Assembly (NCBI GenBank): GCA_946699065.1
Contig: CAMPDV010000096.1
Location: 558,001 to 622,000 of the forward strand
Length of the DNA stretch: 64,000 bases
From: Loxodes magnus
Taxonomy: Eukaryota > Ciliophora > Karyorelictea > Loxodida > Loxodidae
Direction of reading: 5' to 3'
Shown one piece after another: positions 26,981 to 39,009 of the stretch (position 1 is the first letter of the stretch; the number at the start of each line of letters is the position of its first letter). The notes under the pieces are model-generated. The model made no database searches. It was not told the origin of the DNA and was given only the letters and a program-made list of their open reading frames with translations. The position numbers were made by a program, and so were the translations under genes.

Positions 26981-28084
26981 TCAAACTATCCCTTATAATT
27001 TATAAATGTCTACTATACATCTTTTTCTTTATGGTCTTGATTTGCTAAAATCTTATAAAGTAAAATTGACTGACTTAAATACTAATTTGTATGAAATTAT
27101 AGTTAAAAATTCCTAATAAAGCTCATCTTAAATAAGGACCCATATAATTAATTATGCTGCTAAATTAAATATTTTAATTCTTAGTTATGGTTAAGAAGCA
27201 TTTAGCAAGAATAAAGCACTTTATATTTATAATTTAAAATATAAGCTTAATTTTATTTATTTATTTATTTATTAAGAACTTTTATATTAATAGTGTAAAA
27301 AGGTTTTTTCGGAAGTAATAGTTTATTAAAAGTTATCTAATTAAGTGTCTATAATTTCTGTCTAAATTAATTTCACTTTGTTGTTTTCTTTTCCTAAGTA
27401 AATAACAGGAAATAACTATTTGCTTTAGAAGGGAATTTGACTAAAAGCAACTCCTGGATTTTATTCTCCATATATAAATTTCATCGATTGATTAAAAGAA
27501 TTAACTTCCATTATAATAATTTCCTCTTTATTGACTCCTCTAGAGCCATATTGTTATCAATTCCCTGCATTTATGACATATCCATTCCTTATCTTTAATG
27601 CATAGCCATTTTCATACCATCCAAAGAAATCTTCCCATACTTTCCATTCCTAGTCATCGGTAGTTAATCCAATTGAGATATAAGGAACTTCGATGTTTCA
27701 TCAGAAAATCTGAAAATAAAATCGATAAATTTTGTATAGAGATATTGATTCATTCAAAAGGGCACTTTATCGAAGATTTTAAGTACTTACTATATCAAAA
27801 TCAGATTTAAAAACCAATTTTCCATGTGATTTCTCCTAGTTAAATTAAACTCTTAAAGGTCTAAACTAAGAAGAACTCTTCATTAAAACTAATTAGGAGA
27901 ACAAGCTTATCTAACTTGAAATTCCTTAATCTGAATTGAAGACTATAAATATAAAAGAGAATGTGATTAATAAGAGCATTATCTTAAAATAAGTAAGGCA
28001 CTTAGCACGCTTTACTTATACTTGATCCTTATCAATTTCTTGATGTAATAGTTCTTAGTATTAGAAGAGATCTAAACTCTTCAT
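26981..28084 (-). CDS. Membrane-anchored SPRY-domain protein
   Basis: ATG at 28084. A membrane segment sits at about residues 33-52 (F-K-I-M-L-L-L-I-T-F-S-F-I-F-I-V-F). A SPRY-like domain follows: I-S-I-G-L-T-T-D-D near residue 140, then F-F-G-W-Y-E-N-G-Y-A-L, N-G-Y-V-I-N-A-G-N-W, and N-P-G-V-A-F. SPRY domains are protein-interaction modules, often in ubiquitin ligases or RanBPM-type scaffolds. Two adjacent TGA codons (27698-27703) lie inside the domain and must be read Trp-Trp if the gene is intact; a third Trp-TGA is in G-N-W-Q-Q. Good composition ends near 27300; the next in-frame TGA is only at 26981, so the C-terminus is uncertain. An 81-nt GT...AG segment in frame (about 27711-27791) was not treated as an intron because all other introns here are 16-23 nt. 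Confidence 0.75.
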
Positions 28085-28990
28085 TATTTTCTTATTTGGT
28101 CAAGTATTTTAAGTTTAAATATTGCTTTATAATTATTTTTGAGTATCATATATTATATTAAAGCTCAATCATCAATATTATAAATAATATCTAGTTCTAA
28201 AAAGCTTATCTTTTGTAGAAGCAAATAACTATTAATAAATAAGATCCAGATTTAACTTCTCTTTACTAAGAATCTCTTAAATGATAAACTAGATTAACTT
28301 TGATAAAATGAATGATTGCTAGATTAGAATGTATCTAGTATTAAGAACAGTTTATTTAAAAGCTACTACTTTTCTTATATTTTATAAAGCTTAGTTTCTT
28401 CTAATATTATTAGTTTTAAGGTATAATAAAAAGAGTTTCGAAAGAGTAATAGAAATATCATTAAGTATTAAAAGGAAAATCAGGATCCTTATAAAAGTAT
28501 TTGATAGCTAATTATGAATATCCAGTTAAAGTCTAAAATAATTTTGCATATCTAATTAATTTAATCTGAATGATTTTAGTTTTAAATCCTGGAAAAAGTT
28601 TTTATTTACTACCTATTTAATAAGGCAAGATAAAGAAATATTAAAGTAAGCTTAAGTAGCTTACAGTATAAAGTATCTTATTAATTAAATTTCTCAATCT
28701 TATAAAAACAAAAGAGAATCAAACTATTGCTTTTATAACTTAATCAGCTTAATTAGATTTGTTAGTAATGTGATTTTTAAAAATACCAAGTTTCAAAAGA
28801 AATATATTAAAATTTTAGAGTAAAAATACTAGCAATAAAGAAAGGAAATATCTACATAAGCAAAAAGGTGGATGATAAAGATTAATATCTTAGAATGATG
28901 AATGACTAGGCTATATGCTATTTAACTAATTCATTATAGTTTAATATTTTATCTTATTTAAATTTTAGGAATTTTTGTCTAATTTTTTGT
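28085..28990. other. AT-rich intergenic stretch
   Basis: Upstream of the SPRY gene (-). No gene or repeat recognised. Confidence 0.4.
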
Positions 28991-29020
28991 AAATACAACA
29001 TTGTAGTTCAATAACAGAAT

Positions 29021-29490
29021 ACTAAACTAGACTATAAGAAGATAGTTAATTAATTGAAAGAGATTTAGAATGATTTATAATATAAACAATCAATATAAAT
29101 AGAATTTTTATAACAAATTTAAGAAGTAATAGTTAATAATATGCAAGTTCACTCTAAATTTAAAAATAAAATTGTTACTACATTTGCATTTGCTTAGGAT
29201 AAGACCAATTTATCTTTCTTAGGATAAGAGCAATCTAAAATTATTAATGAATAATAAATGCTTTATTAAAGTATAGAATTTAATAGCATTTTAAATGCTT
29301 TATTACTATAGAAAAAAATAATAGAGCTATGCTTTAGAATATAAGTAGAATCTTAATTCTTGTTATAGTATCTTCTCCAAATTTAAATTGGAGATCTATA
29401 GGAAAAATTAATATTTTTACTTATTGTTATAACTTTCTTTTGGTTTTAGGTGATGAGCTTTAAATTGATGTAAGAGTCTTGCTTTTGATA
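29021..29490 (+). CDS. Possible short coding stretch, helical and Gln-rich
   Basis: A plus-strand frame here has protein-like composition (K-K-I-V-N-Q-L-K-E-I-Q-N-D-L, then T-T-F-A-F-A-Q-D-K-T-N-L, then a hydrophobic run F-L-L-I-V-I-T-F-F-W-F) and ends at a TGA near 29488. I find no ATG in frame at a clear 5' end, so it may be a missed exon of a gene, a pseudogene remnant, or chance in AT-rich DNA. No family recognised. It lies 200 bp before the MHYT gene on the same strand, so it might be an upstream exon of that gene, but the frame does not connect. Confidence 0.25.
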
Positions 29491-29685
29491 GGGTTCAATT
29501 AATATGTTTGATCAAGAAAAGATTTTAGATTTACGCAAAAATAAGTGAAATAGTCTTTTAGATATATTAATGCGATCTTGCAATATTATGTGAGTTAAAG
29601 TGAATCTTTATTATTCTATTAGTACATATTAGTGCTGTTTCTAAGCTATACTTAACTTAGTAAAACATAGTCATAAATTAAAAAA

Positions 29686-31122
29686 ATGAGTGAATAAATG
29701 CTGAAAGAAGAATGAAGCTGGTAAATTGTTATTTTGTCTATTATAGTATGCTTAAAGGGAACAGAATGTATGCTATAAACTTCAGAACCACTTTAGTATA
29801 CGAGTAGAAGTTTGCATAAAGGAAAAATTTCTCTAAACTTTGGCATAGCTACTGGCTTTGGAACTGTGTGACCTATGCATTTTGTTGCAATGACAGCTTT
29901 AAAAGTTTAAACAGGTATAAAATATGAATTATTTTGGAATATTTTTTCAGCTATTATATGTTTTATTGGAGCTTCTTTGGGAATGTTTATTTTAACTTTG
30001 AAAAAAGTAAAACGATTTTCGATTTTTTTAAGTGGAACTATATTTGGTATTAGCATAATCCTAATGCATTATATTGGTATGATTTCAATGCGTTGTGTTA
30101 AAATGAAATTTAGTCCTTATATAATAGTGGTCTCATGCATAATCGCAATCCTAGTATCTATTTTAGGAAATTTTATTCTGTTACTAATAACTCATAATAT
30201 AGTAAGAAGAATTTAACCTTTCATATTAACAATAGGAATATGTGGTATGCACTATACAGCTATGAACAATATGGAATACAGTTAAGAGGAGTGTGGCAGT
30301 GGAGTGCTATTAGATAATGAAAACTTACCTTTTATAATTTAAGGGATTGCATCAGTAGTCCAATTACTAGTCAAAATATTTTAGGCTTATATTTTTAACA
30401 AGATTTTATAAGATGCTGATGATTAGGAATTTAAGTTTATTCAGGTAATAAATAAGCTTCCTGTCAAAGAGTTTTTTAAGTAATTGATAGAAAAATACCA
30501 ATACATTAAGCAAAAAATTCCTATTGCTTCTCCTTAAAATTAAAATGAAAGCGAAATATTTTCACCTGCTTTTTGATTAAAGAAAAGATCACCAACATTT
30601 AATTCTTGGGATGATCTTAAAAAACAAGTTACTATTTTCAAATCGAATTCACATGATGAATCTAACAGTAAACTATTCGGAGATAATTTTTTTCTAATTG
30701 ATAAACCCTAAGAATAGAAAAAGGAAGATATAGAAAAGACTAATAAGAAAAAAAAAACGTAGATAGGTTTTCTAAGTGATTTGCAGGATTAAGCATCTTA
30801 AGATTAAAATTAACAGTCAAATTTATAAAACAATAGCACAAAAGGAACCCTACATAAATATTAAGCCAATTCTCCAAATATCTTTTATGTCAACCAGGAT
30901 TTAAATTAGATTATGGAAAGATAAAAAAATGTGGATGAAAATAACGCAAAATCATTAAGCACTTACACCTTCTAGAATTTAAATGCTCTGTGAGAAAAAA
31001 ACAATAACCTATCAAATTTTAATTAGGAATTTTAAACGAACCTAGATACTATAGAAAACAGAGAATACAATGGTGACAATGAATTTGTTTTTAGTTTAGA
31101 TTCAAAGGATAAAATAACTTGA
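29686..31122 (+). CDS. MHYT-domain membrane protein
   Basis: 478 aa from ATG at 29686 to TGA at 31120. The N-terminal ~220 residues are a MHYT sensor domain with the motif three times: W-P-M-H-F-V-A-M near residue 62, L-M-H-Y-I-G-M-I near residue 128, G-M-H-Y-T-A-M near residue 190, separated by membrane segments, as in the family's seven-helix layout. The family is best known in bacteria, coupled to GGDEF/EAL or histidine-kinase outputs, and has been proposed to bind copper and sense diatomic gases. Here the output domain is absent: a ~250-residue hydrophilic tail rich in Gln, Asn and Ser follows. TGA is read as Trp at 29713, 29869 (the conserved Trp before M-H-F), 30574 and 30991. Two further TGA lie close together at 31120 and 31141; the first is taken as stop. 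Confidence 0.88.
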
Positions 31123-33368
31123 GCTTTATAAGCTTTAATTTGAATGAAGTTATATTTTAAATAATCTATAATTTAAAACAAATTAGTTATCAATGATATT
31201 TGCTCTATTTTTATATAATATTTCCTTATTTTACGTATGAGATATTTTGCTTAAAACAATTAAATTTATATTAGCATCACTTAATTATTTATTAATTTCA
31301 GTTTTTTCTTTATTTATAAGATCAAAAGATTCATTCAATGTAATATATTTATTTCATTTGCTTGCCTTTTTTTGGTTTTATTCTCTAGAATTTAATTTTA
31401 ATTTATATTTTTATCTCCTTTAGTAATAGAATTGTATGATTTATATGAAGATTTCTAGTCTGTTTTGATAAGTAAATTGAATCTCTCATTTGGAAATATC
31501 TGTAAGTTTTGTTCAAAATAGTAGAAAATTTATTAGAAGCTAAATAAGAAAAGACTGGCTATTATTCTAATTATATAAGAGATTCCCTGGTAAAGCTTTA
31601 GTTTTCCTTCTTTATTTAATAGTTTGAGTTATAATTAAGTGAGTATGAAGTATTAAGGAATCAAATAGGTAAAGATATTATTTGTACTTTGAATTTAAGT
31701 AATTTAAAGATTATTAGTGTTAAGATTAAATCAGCTAAGCTTTAGTTTAATATTGCTATCAATCTAGTATTATTATAGTGGAGATCTCCATGAAGCATAC
31801 TGATAATTCAATCATTATTAAATTCTTGGTAAACCATATCAAGGTTGATTATCTGCGAGCAAGTTGTATATCATATCAATAGAAAAGCTGATTTAGTCAG
31901 CTTTAATTTCGTATAGTTCAATCTCCAATATATCAAGCAAAATTTCTAAATTCTTAAGTTTTGTGTGGTATAAAAGGCTTAAAATAAGATAAAGAATTGA
32001 TTTATATTAATTATCTAACTCAATTCTATAATTAACTGTCAGTAACCTATTTCTTCTAGGAAGTCATAGAGTTTAAGGATTTAATTAGGGAGAAATATTG
32101 AAAATAAAGTAGCAAAGAATAACTTTTAATTAAATTGCTATATTATATTTGGTTGACTGCTAATTAGAACGAAATTTCATTTTAGATATTATTGAAGTCA
32201 CTTACTACAAATCCATAGTTAGAATATTAAGTTAGATATACTAAATGCTATTATAGTTTGCATACTTAAAGCTCCTACAGAATTATAAAAATGCAATGAA
32301 GATAAATAATTACTAGATTAATACTTTGAATAAGATTCAATAGCTGCAAACTAAACTAGGATTCAAATAAGCTTTAGTTTACTAACTTTAAGAATAAAAA
32401 ACCTATCAGATTTAAAATATATAGCCATATATATTGCTTGGACTCTAATTTATTAGCTTAAATATACTAAAGATAATTGAATAATTAATGTTTTAACTTA
32501 CATACCTATAATAGCTCTTTGTATTCCTAAAAGAATAAATCTTATTTATCGTTAATTTAGAATCTTTAAAGAGGATTCAGCAAATTTAAGATTAAGGATA
32601 TTTAAAGGAAACTTATTAGTTAAAGTTTATTAACTATATTCGTTTAGCTGGCTTTTTATAAATTTTAGGCGTTTGACTAATAAAGAAGAAGAAATTTGGA
32701 TGCAAATCAGTATAAGAGCAATAAACTAGAAAAGATAGAAATTTATAGTATGAAATGTAAAATTTATAACTCTAAATAAGCATTTAAGTATCTTCTTTAA
32801 TTTTAGGGGATAAGGTTATATGAATATTTCCTTAAAGTTAATTAATTCAAAGAGTATATTGTTCTGATAACGCTTAGAAAAATATAACTAAGATTGATAA
32901 CCCAACTCTTAATTAAGGTAGATATATTAATTTTAATATATCTATTTTATTTTACTTAGATATAGAATTACATTTAATTATTTCCTAAAAGCTAGCATGG
33001 GAATACTTTTTTCTTTTTACTTATATCTTAATTTTAAGTAGCAGTTAGTTAAGAGTTAAGCAAGCCTTAATTTATCTAATATTGTATTGAAAAATAGTAA
33101 TTTTGATCTAAAAGATAGATTAAAAATAAAATCATAAATAAAATAGTTGCAGTATGCTACATAGTTACCTATAAGACTTATTAATACAAACTAATAGCAT
33201 TTTATTTATATCATTACCAATAAAATTTTCTGGCAAATACATTTCTAAAGTGCAAGTTCTTTCTTATTTTAAACGATTAGAACCTATCCTTTTAAAGAAT
33301 CTTAAATTATATGATTGCTAAGACTAATAAATTGTAGTTAAAATATCTTTTAAATATAAGATAAGAAA
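31123..33368. other. 2.2-kb intergenic stretch
   Basis: It lies between MHYT and the first TTLL gene, both on the plus strand. AT-rich; no gene, RNA or dispersed repeat recognised. Confidence 0.45.
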
Positions 33369-35204
33369 ATGAAAACTAGAACAAAGACAATAGTCATATC
33401 GCTTACTATCTGTTTGGTAATCTTTTAATTAATTACTTTTCATATATTCTTCTATCAACTTGAGGATTAGTCTAGCATTTTCAACTTTGAAAACTAACCA
33501 AATTTATCCTATAGTTTAGTAGAGGAGACAGAATCTCATAAGGTAGAGAAATCTATCTTCACTTATATAAAAGAATTACTTGGATTTAAAGAAGAAAAAT
33601 AAGTTAGCAGCTAGTGAATTATAAATAACTTGAAGCGATCAAATTATTACTGTAAAGAAGTATAAGAATACAGAAGAAGCAAGAAATTCTCCATTGATGA
33701 ATATAATCTCCCTAGTTAAAAAGATAGCCTAATTTTTCAAAATTATCATAATATATTGAACTAAGTTGTAAGCAGCTAATTTTAAGATGCTTATCAGTAA
33801 GAAAAAACTCTAAAGGTTAGCTAAATTAAAAATTTATATCTGAAACCTGAAATTTTGGTATTTTGACTTAAGAATAACTTTTAAAAAAATCAAATTTTTT
33901 AAGGTTAAAAGTTTGCATGCAAGGAATAAAGAGTAAGTGGAATTGCATGTGGAAAAAGCTTTAGATAGAAGAGATAAATATAAAGTACAGTTAGCTAATA
34001 TTAAGCTTATTTATTAGTTACTAACTAAACTGATTGCTTTGATTCTACGAACTTCTACCCGGAAACTTTTGATTTGAGTGATATGAACTAACTTATATAA
34101 TTTCTATAGTTGACTTAAAGTACCCATGATAAATAATAAAAATAAGTGGAATGGCTTATTAAAAATGTAAGTGTGCATGAAGGAAAAGGAGTATTTATTT
34201 TTGAAGATGAAAAACGAAAGGAATGAGTATAGAAATATTTGTCTCCTTCTAAAACTCTTTAATCTTAATCATTCGAATAGCAAAATTCTGATTTAGACTA
34301 ATTTAATTTAAATAAAGAGACTACAGGTTTAATAGTACAGAAGTATATTAGAAATCCTTAACTAATAGAAGGGAATAAATTTGACTTTAGAGTTTATTTA
34401 TAAATAGCCTAAATAAAGCCTCTAATAGCCCTGTGACATGAAGGGATAATTAGAATTTCAATAAATAAATATAACTTAAATTAAATAGAAAAAGTAACTC
34501 ATATTACTAACCAAAAAATTGTTAAGAACTTTGCACAAAAAATAGCGAAGAACGATCTGTAACTAGCTTAAATTTTTCAAAAGTACTAAATGACTCTTTA
34601 ATAATATGCACAGTATCTCACTAAATCATAAAACAAAACCACATTATGATTTTAAGAGAATATAATCAATCAAATTAAGCTCAAGCTTTTGCACTTTGTA
34701 TTAATGAATAGATAAAGCTTAAGAGAAGAAAAATTCATTAATGCTTTCCAGATATTTGGAGTAGATTTCTTGCTTGATTAGAATTTTAATATGTGATTAT
34801 TAGAATCAAACAGAGATCCTGTTCTCTAGGGAGAAACTAAACAAAAGGAAGACATTTAGTCAAGGATGTTAGAAGGGGTTGTAAAACTTTAGATTTTATT
34901 ATCATTAGATAGGGAATGACATCCTTATATTGAGTATAATTCAAGTTGGGAAATTTTATATGACGAAACAAAAGAAGAATCTTAGAAGTATGGAAACCTA
35001 ATAAAAAACTCTAAATGCTATATTTAAAAAAAATTAATACTCTAAAGCTTTCTATTTTTAAATAATATAAAGGTCTTTCTAAGCATTAAGAATATTAATG
35101 AGATTAAGCATGAGTTAAAGAACTTTAGATATATCTAGAAGAATTTTAAAATTAAATAGGCTTCAAGTTAGAAAACTGAAATGTTAATTAAAAATGTAAT
35201 ATGA
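33369..35204 (+). CDS. Tubulin-tyrosine-ligase-like protein with N-terminal membrane anchor (copy 1)
   Basis: 611 aa, ATG at 33369, no intron. Residues about 8-28 form a hydrophobic anchor or signal (T-I-V-I-S-L-T-I-C-L-V-I-F). The TTL domain fills the C-terminal two thirds: V-E-W-L-I-K-N-V-S-V-H-E-G-K-G at the nucleotide-binding lysine region, I-V-Q-K-Y-I-R-N-P, then K-F-D-F-R-V-Y-L, and finally F-G-V-D-F-L-L-D with W-L-L-E-S-N, which holds the metal-binding Glu and Asn. The family adds amino acids (Tyr, Glu or Gly) to protein side chains or C-termini; cytosolic members act on tubulin. The membrane anchor would place this catalytic domain in the secretory lumen, which is unusual. TGA means Trp at several sites, including 34434 and 34794 (in W-L-L-E-S-N). 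It is followed in tandem by a close relative 0.8 kb downstream. The stop at 35202 is the first that fits the end of the domain. Confidence 0.88.
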
Positions 35205-36001
35205 TTTTATTATATACGCATTGTAATTGTTTAAAATAGACAATAATTTAATCTAAACTTCATTCCTTATTCTTATCTTATGCAAAACTCTAACTAATAA
35301 AAGCAGATTAATATTTGATTAATAGATTTAATAGAAAACTGTTAATTTAAAAAATGTAAATAAGGCTTTAATTAATGAGACGCTTTTAAAATAGTGTTAA
35401 AATTTGAGTTTACAAAAGAACTAAAAATAGATTGATTATGAATTTAATAAATAAGTATAATATTAAAAGGTGAAATAGAGTATAGTATTTTAAATCCAAA
35501 TAAGTAGTTTAAATGCTATTTATTAACTTAAAGATATAACTTTTGGTTAATACTAAAGATTAAGCAAACTATAACTGGATAATCTATGATTACTAGAACT
35601 TTAGCATTTATATTTATATGATAAAAATTTCTAAAATAGCATGCTATAAAGAAGTTAAATCTAAAATGTTTAAAGCATTAAATAAAAGAATTACTTGATG
35701 CAATTTAAAGATAAATAATTAAAAAATTTAGGAATATAAGGATTAGAGATATTAAATAGCTATTCTACTAAATAAGAATTATTAAGCTTTATACTAGAGC
35801 AGACTAATAGATTTAAATTAAAATGTAAAATAACCCATACTAATTTAAACAATTTATAGCTAAGGTAAGCTTGCTTATAAGATAAATTGACTAGGTAATT
35901 TCTTAATTTAAGTTAATAATAAGTTAGATTTTTTAGCTTTAATAAGCTTAGAAATATATATGATTAACTCCTTTTAATAAAAGGATTTTATAATATAGAA
36001 A
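35205..36001. other. Spacer between tandem TTLL genes
   Basis: 0.8 kb, AT-rich, with no gene recognised. It probably contains the promoter of the second copy. Confidence 0.45.
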
Positions 36002-37639
36002 ATGAAAATTAAGTTTGAGAATATTATGTGTCTTCTAATCACTTCTTTTGCTTTTTACTATTTAATCATTGTGTAAATTACTTCGCTTAGCTATAGAGAT
36101 ATGCGGACCATTTTAACTTTTTAAATAAATCAAAGTGAAACCTTTTTAGATAGTAGTGATTATGATAAATCAGTTCTTATTAACTATAATACGAAAGGAA
36201 AAGTAGAAAACAGATGAATAGTGAATAGCATTAAGCTAGACTGACATTATTGTAACCAAGTTTTAAATTATAGGAAGAGTAAAAATTATAGCGTTACGAA
36301 GTATAACCTACCAAGTTAGCAAGATAAAGTGGTATTCTAAAATTCATATCCTTTATTAGATAAAATTATAAATAGAAAATTCAAAGACGCTTTTTATGAA
36401 GAAAAGTAAAAGTAGAAGGAATAAGTTAAAGATTTGAAACTAAAGCCTGATATATTAATCTTTTGGCTGAGGGGATTGTAAAGAAAAGAGTAATGAATTT
36501 AAGGTTATCAATTTGCTTGCAAATAATAAAGGTATGGAGTAATTAAACACGGCAAAAGCCTTAAGAAAAAAAAGTCTATAGCTGCTACAGTGTAAAAGTA
36601 CAAGTTCTTCTTATAAAAAAATAATTAATCTTAATGCTTTGACTAATAAAACTTTTATCCTGAAACATTCGATCTTAGTGATCTCATCTAAAGAAGTCAA
36701 TTTTTTGACTTAATTCAAGATCCTTAATTCAAAAATATGTAGAAAGTGTAATGGTTAATTAAAAATATAAATGTACATTAAGGAATTGGTGTTTTTGTCT
36801 TGGATGACGCTAAGCGAGATGATTTCCTTAGGAAATATCTTCAATCAAATTAATCTACATCTAAATGAAATAAACTTGATAAGAAAAATTAAGCCCCTTA
36901 ACTAAGTAAGGAGAAGAAACTATTGAGTGAGTTTGATAATTTGATTGTATAAAGATATATAGCAAACCCACAACTAATCAACGGCAATAAATTTGATTTT
37001 AGAATGTACTTGTAACTAGCAAATTTATAGCCATTAGTAGCTCTCTATCATGAGGGGATACTTAGAATCTCCATCAATAAATATGATATTAATCAAACTG
37101 AAAAATTGACTCATATTACTAACTAAAAAGTGGTTAAGAATCTTGCCAAAAAAACGACGAAAGATAAACTCCAGCAAGCCTAAATATTTGAAAAATACTC
37201 GATGTCATTTTAATAATACGCTTAGTACCTCAAAAATACGTAAAATAGAAGTTAATAGTGATTTTAGGAGAAAATAATAGATTAATTGAAATTAAAGTTG
37301 CTGCATTTCATCTTAATGAACAGAAGTAAATCAATTCCTTTTTAATAATTAAATTGCTTTCAAATCTTTGGAGTTGATTTCTTATTAGATTCTGATTTTA
37401 ACTTTTGACTCATTGAGTCTAATCCAGGACCAGTACTTTAAGGAGAAACTAAGATAAAAGAAGACATTTAAACAAGAATGCTGGAAGGAACTTTAAACCT
37501 CTAAGTTTTATTTGCTCTAGGAAGAGAATGACATCCTTATTTAGAGCAAAACTCTACCTGGGAAGTGCTAATTGATGAAACAAAGGAAGGATCTAAAAAA
37601 TATGGAAATTTGATTAAAAATCCAAAATGCTTTATTTGA
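36002..37639 (+). CDS. Tubulin-tyrosine-ligase-like protein with N-terminal membrane anchor (copy 2)
   Basis: 545 aa if TGA at 37637 is the stop; read as Trp, the frame continues to 37930, at the edge of a retroposon. The anchor is at about residues 8-25 (M-C-L-L-I-T-S-F-A-F-Y-Y-L-I-I). TTL motifs match copy 1 one by one: Q-W-L-I-K-N-I-N-V-H-Q-G, I-V-Q-R-Y-I-A-N-P, K-F-D-F-R-M-Y-L, F-G-V-D-F-L-L-D, W-L-I-E-S-N-P-G-P. The Trp of the last motif is TGA (37406), as in copy 1, so this use of TGA predates the duplication. The copies are clearly diverged (roughly half identical by eye), so the tandem pair is old. Shared blocks before the TTL domain (F-Y-P-E-T-F-D-L-S-D; Q-F-A-C-K) are a lineage-specific N-terminal part. 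Confidence 0.87.
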
Positions 37640-37929
37640 TAGACTAAAGAGCCCCTCAAATAAATTTCTTTTCATAAATAAAACTTAATTAAAATAATAA
37701 TTCACATAAATACTTAAACAAATGTAGAAATTTCTACAATAATCATACTTTTTATAATCTTTACCATTTATTTCGACAACTATATATAATACCTAAAAGC
37801 TTAGAAAAGCATTAATTATATAAGTACTATAATGTTAAAATTTTAAGATAAACTCTTGAAAAAGGGAAATTTTCTTCTTTAATAGTAATTTTAATTCTCT
37901 TAACTGAATTAAATAAATAAATAAAAATG

Positions 37930-38336
37930 ATTATAGAGCGCGTAGCACCTCATTGGCGCGCAGCTCTTTCATTATTAATATTTAATATTAAGAAAATGTT
38001 CTCATGTTTCTTGTTAAAATTCTAGAGGTCCGATGAGTCATGTCAGCTTCTCCAAATGGGGAATCTTCTTATTAAAAATTATTCTAAAATCTTGAGTCAA
38101 ATGCTTCAGTCTTCTTGAATAAGGTCCAAATAAGAGGTAGTTATTAAGTCGGTAATTAAAAGGCCCGTCAGTTAAACTTTCATACTACTAGAGAGAAACC
38201 TCGGAGTAAGTTAGGTATGTCTCAACGGAGCTTATCCACCCTTCCCCGTGGTGTCATCTAGTGCGAGATTATTCGTAATGTAGTATAAGCTGTACCAGAT
38301 TGCCTACTAGTTTGGTTGACGTGGCTGACATCCATT
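37930..38336 (-). repeat. Family A retroposon copy, left arm of palindrome
   Basis: Its 3' end is at 37930, with the shared stem-loop module (G-C-rich hairpin at 37938-37970), and its 5' end (GGATGTC side) at 38336. It matches the right arm (38422-38830) in inverted orientation over its whole length, and also the copies at 47121 and 59948. GC content is clearly above the surroundings. Several internal inverted repeats (for example around 38285-38310) suggest a folded transcript. No ORF; I read it as a SINE-like non-autonomous retroposon. Confidence 0.8.
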
Positions 38337-38421
38337 TTATATATTATTTAATAAATATAATTTCCAAATTATTAACTTTAAATAAAAGTAAAAATTAAAT
38401 TTTTATATTATATATAAAAAA

Positions 38422-38830
38422 TATGGATGTAGTCGTGGTCAGGAGAACTAGTAGGTAATCTGATGCAATGTATACTGCATTGCGAGTAATGTTGCACTGG
38501 ATGCCACCACGGGAAAGGATGGGCAAGCTCGGAATTGACAATACTAACTTACTTGTGGATACTCGCTAGCAATATGAACGTTTGATTAACGCCCTGCTAA
38601 TGACTTAACTACTAATTCTTATTAGAATCTTATTCAAGAAAACTGGAACATTTGTTTCAAGCCTCTTGAATAATTTTTAAAAGCAGATTCCCCATTTGGA
38701 GAAGCTGACGTGATTCATTAGACAAATAAAATGGCAACAGGAAGTATGAGAACACTTTTCTTAACTTTAATATTAATATTGAAAGAGCTGCGTACCAACA
38801 AGGTGCTACGTCCTTATAATGATTTTTATT
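38422..38830 (+). repeat. Family A retroposon copy, right arm of palindrome
   Basis: The plus-oriented copy, running from the 5' end (GGATGTAG) to the 3' stem-loop module at 38785-38820. With the left copy it forms a ~900-bp head-to-head inverted repeat around an 85-bp AT-rich spacer. A transcript across both would fold into a long hairpin. Confidence 0.8.
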
Positions 38831-39009
38831 TATTTATTTTGATTTTCTTAGCTTTTCGATTCATTTTTTTCTGCTTCTTTTATATCTATTTTAATTAAAA
38901 TTCCTATTAATGCACTAAATATTTCTTTTAGTGAATATTTTGCTAATTGCATTCACTAAATTTAAAATTTTTCTTATTATTAATTTTAATTAATTAATTC
39001 AACTAAAAT

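Noticed and set aside
27711-27791. 81-nt GT...AG intron in the SPRY gene
   Set aside because: It is a multiple of three, so the frame does not require it, and it is four times longer than every other intron in the window. Reading through gives acceptable sequence.
37930-38830. Family A as a hammerhead ribozyme/retrozyme or as a tRNA cluster
   Set aside because: The element has strong inverted repeats, but I could not find the CTGANGA...GAAA core or a convincing tRNA box A/box B pair at normal spacing.
37921-38841. Palindrome as a foldback or MITE-type DNA transposon
   Set aside because: Single, unpaired family A copies exist at 47121 and 59948 and carry a retroposon 3' module, so the palindrome is two retroposons head to head rather than one element with long terminal inverted repeats.
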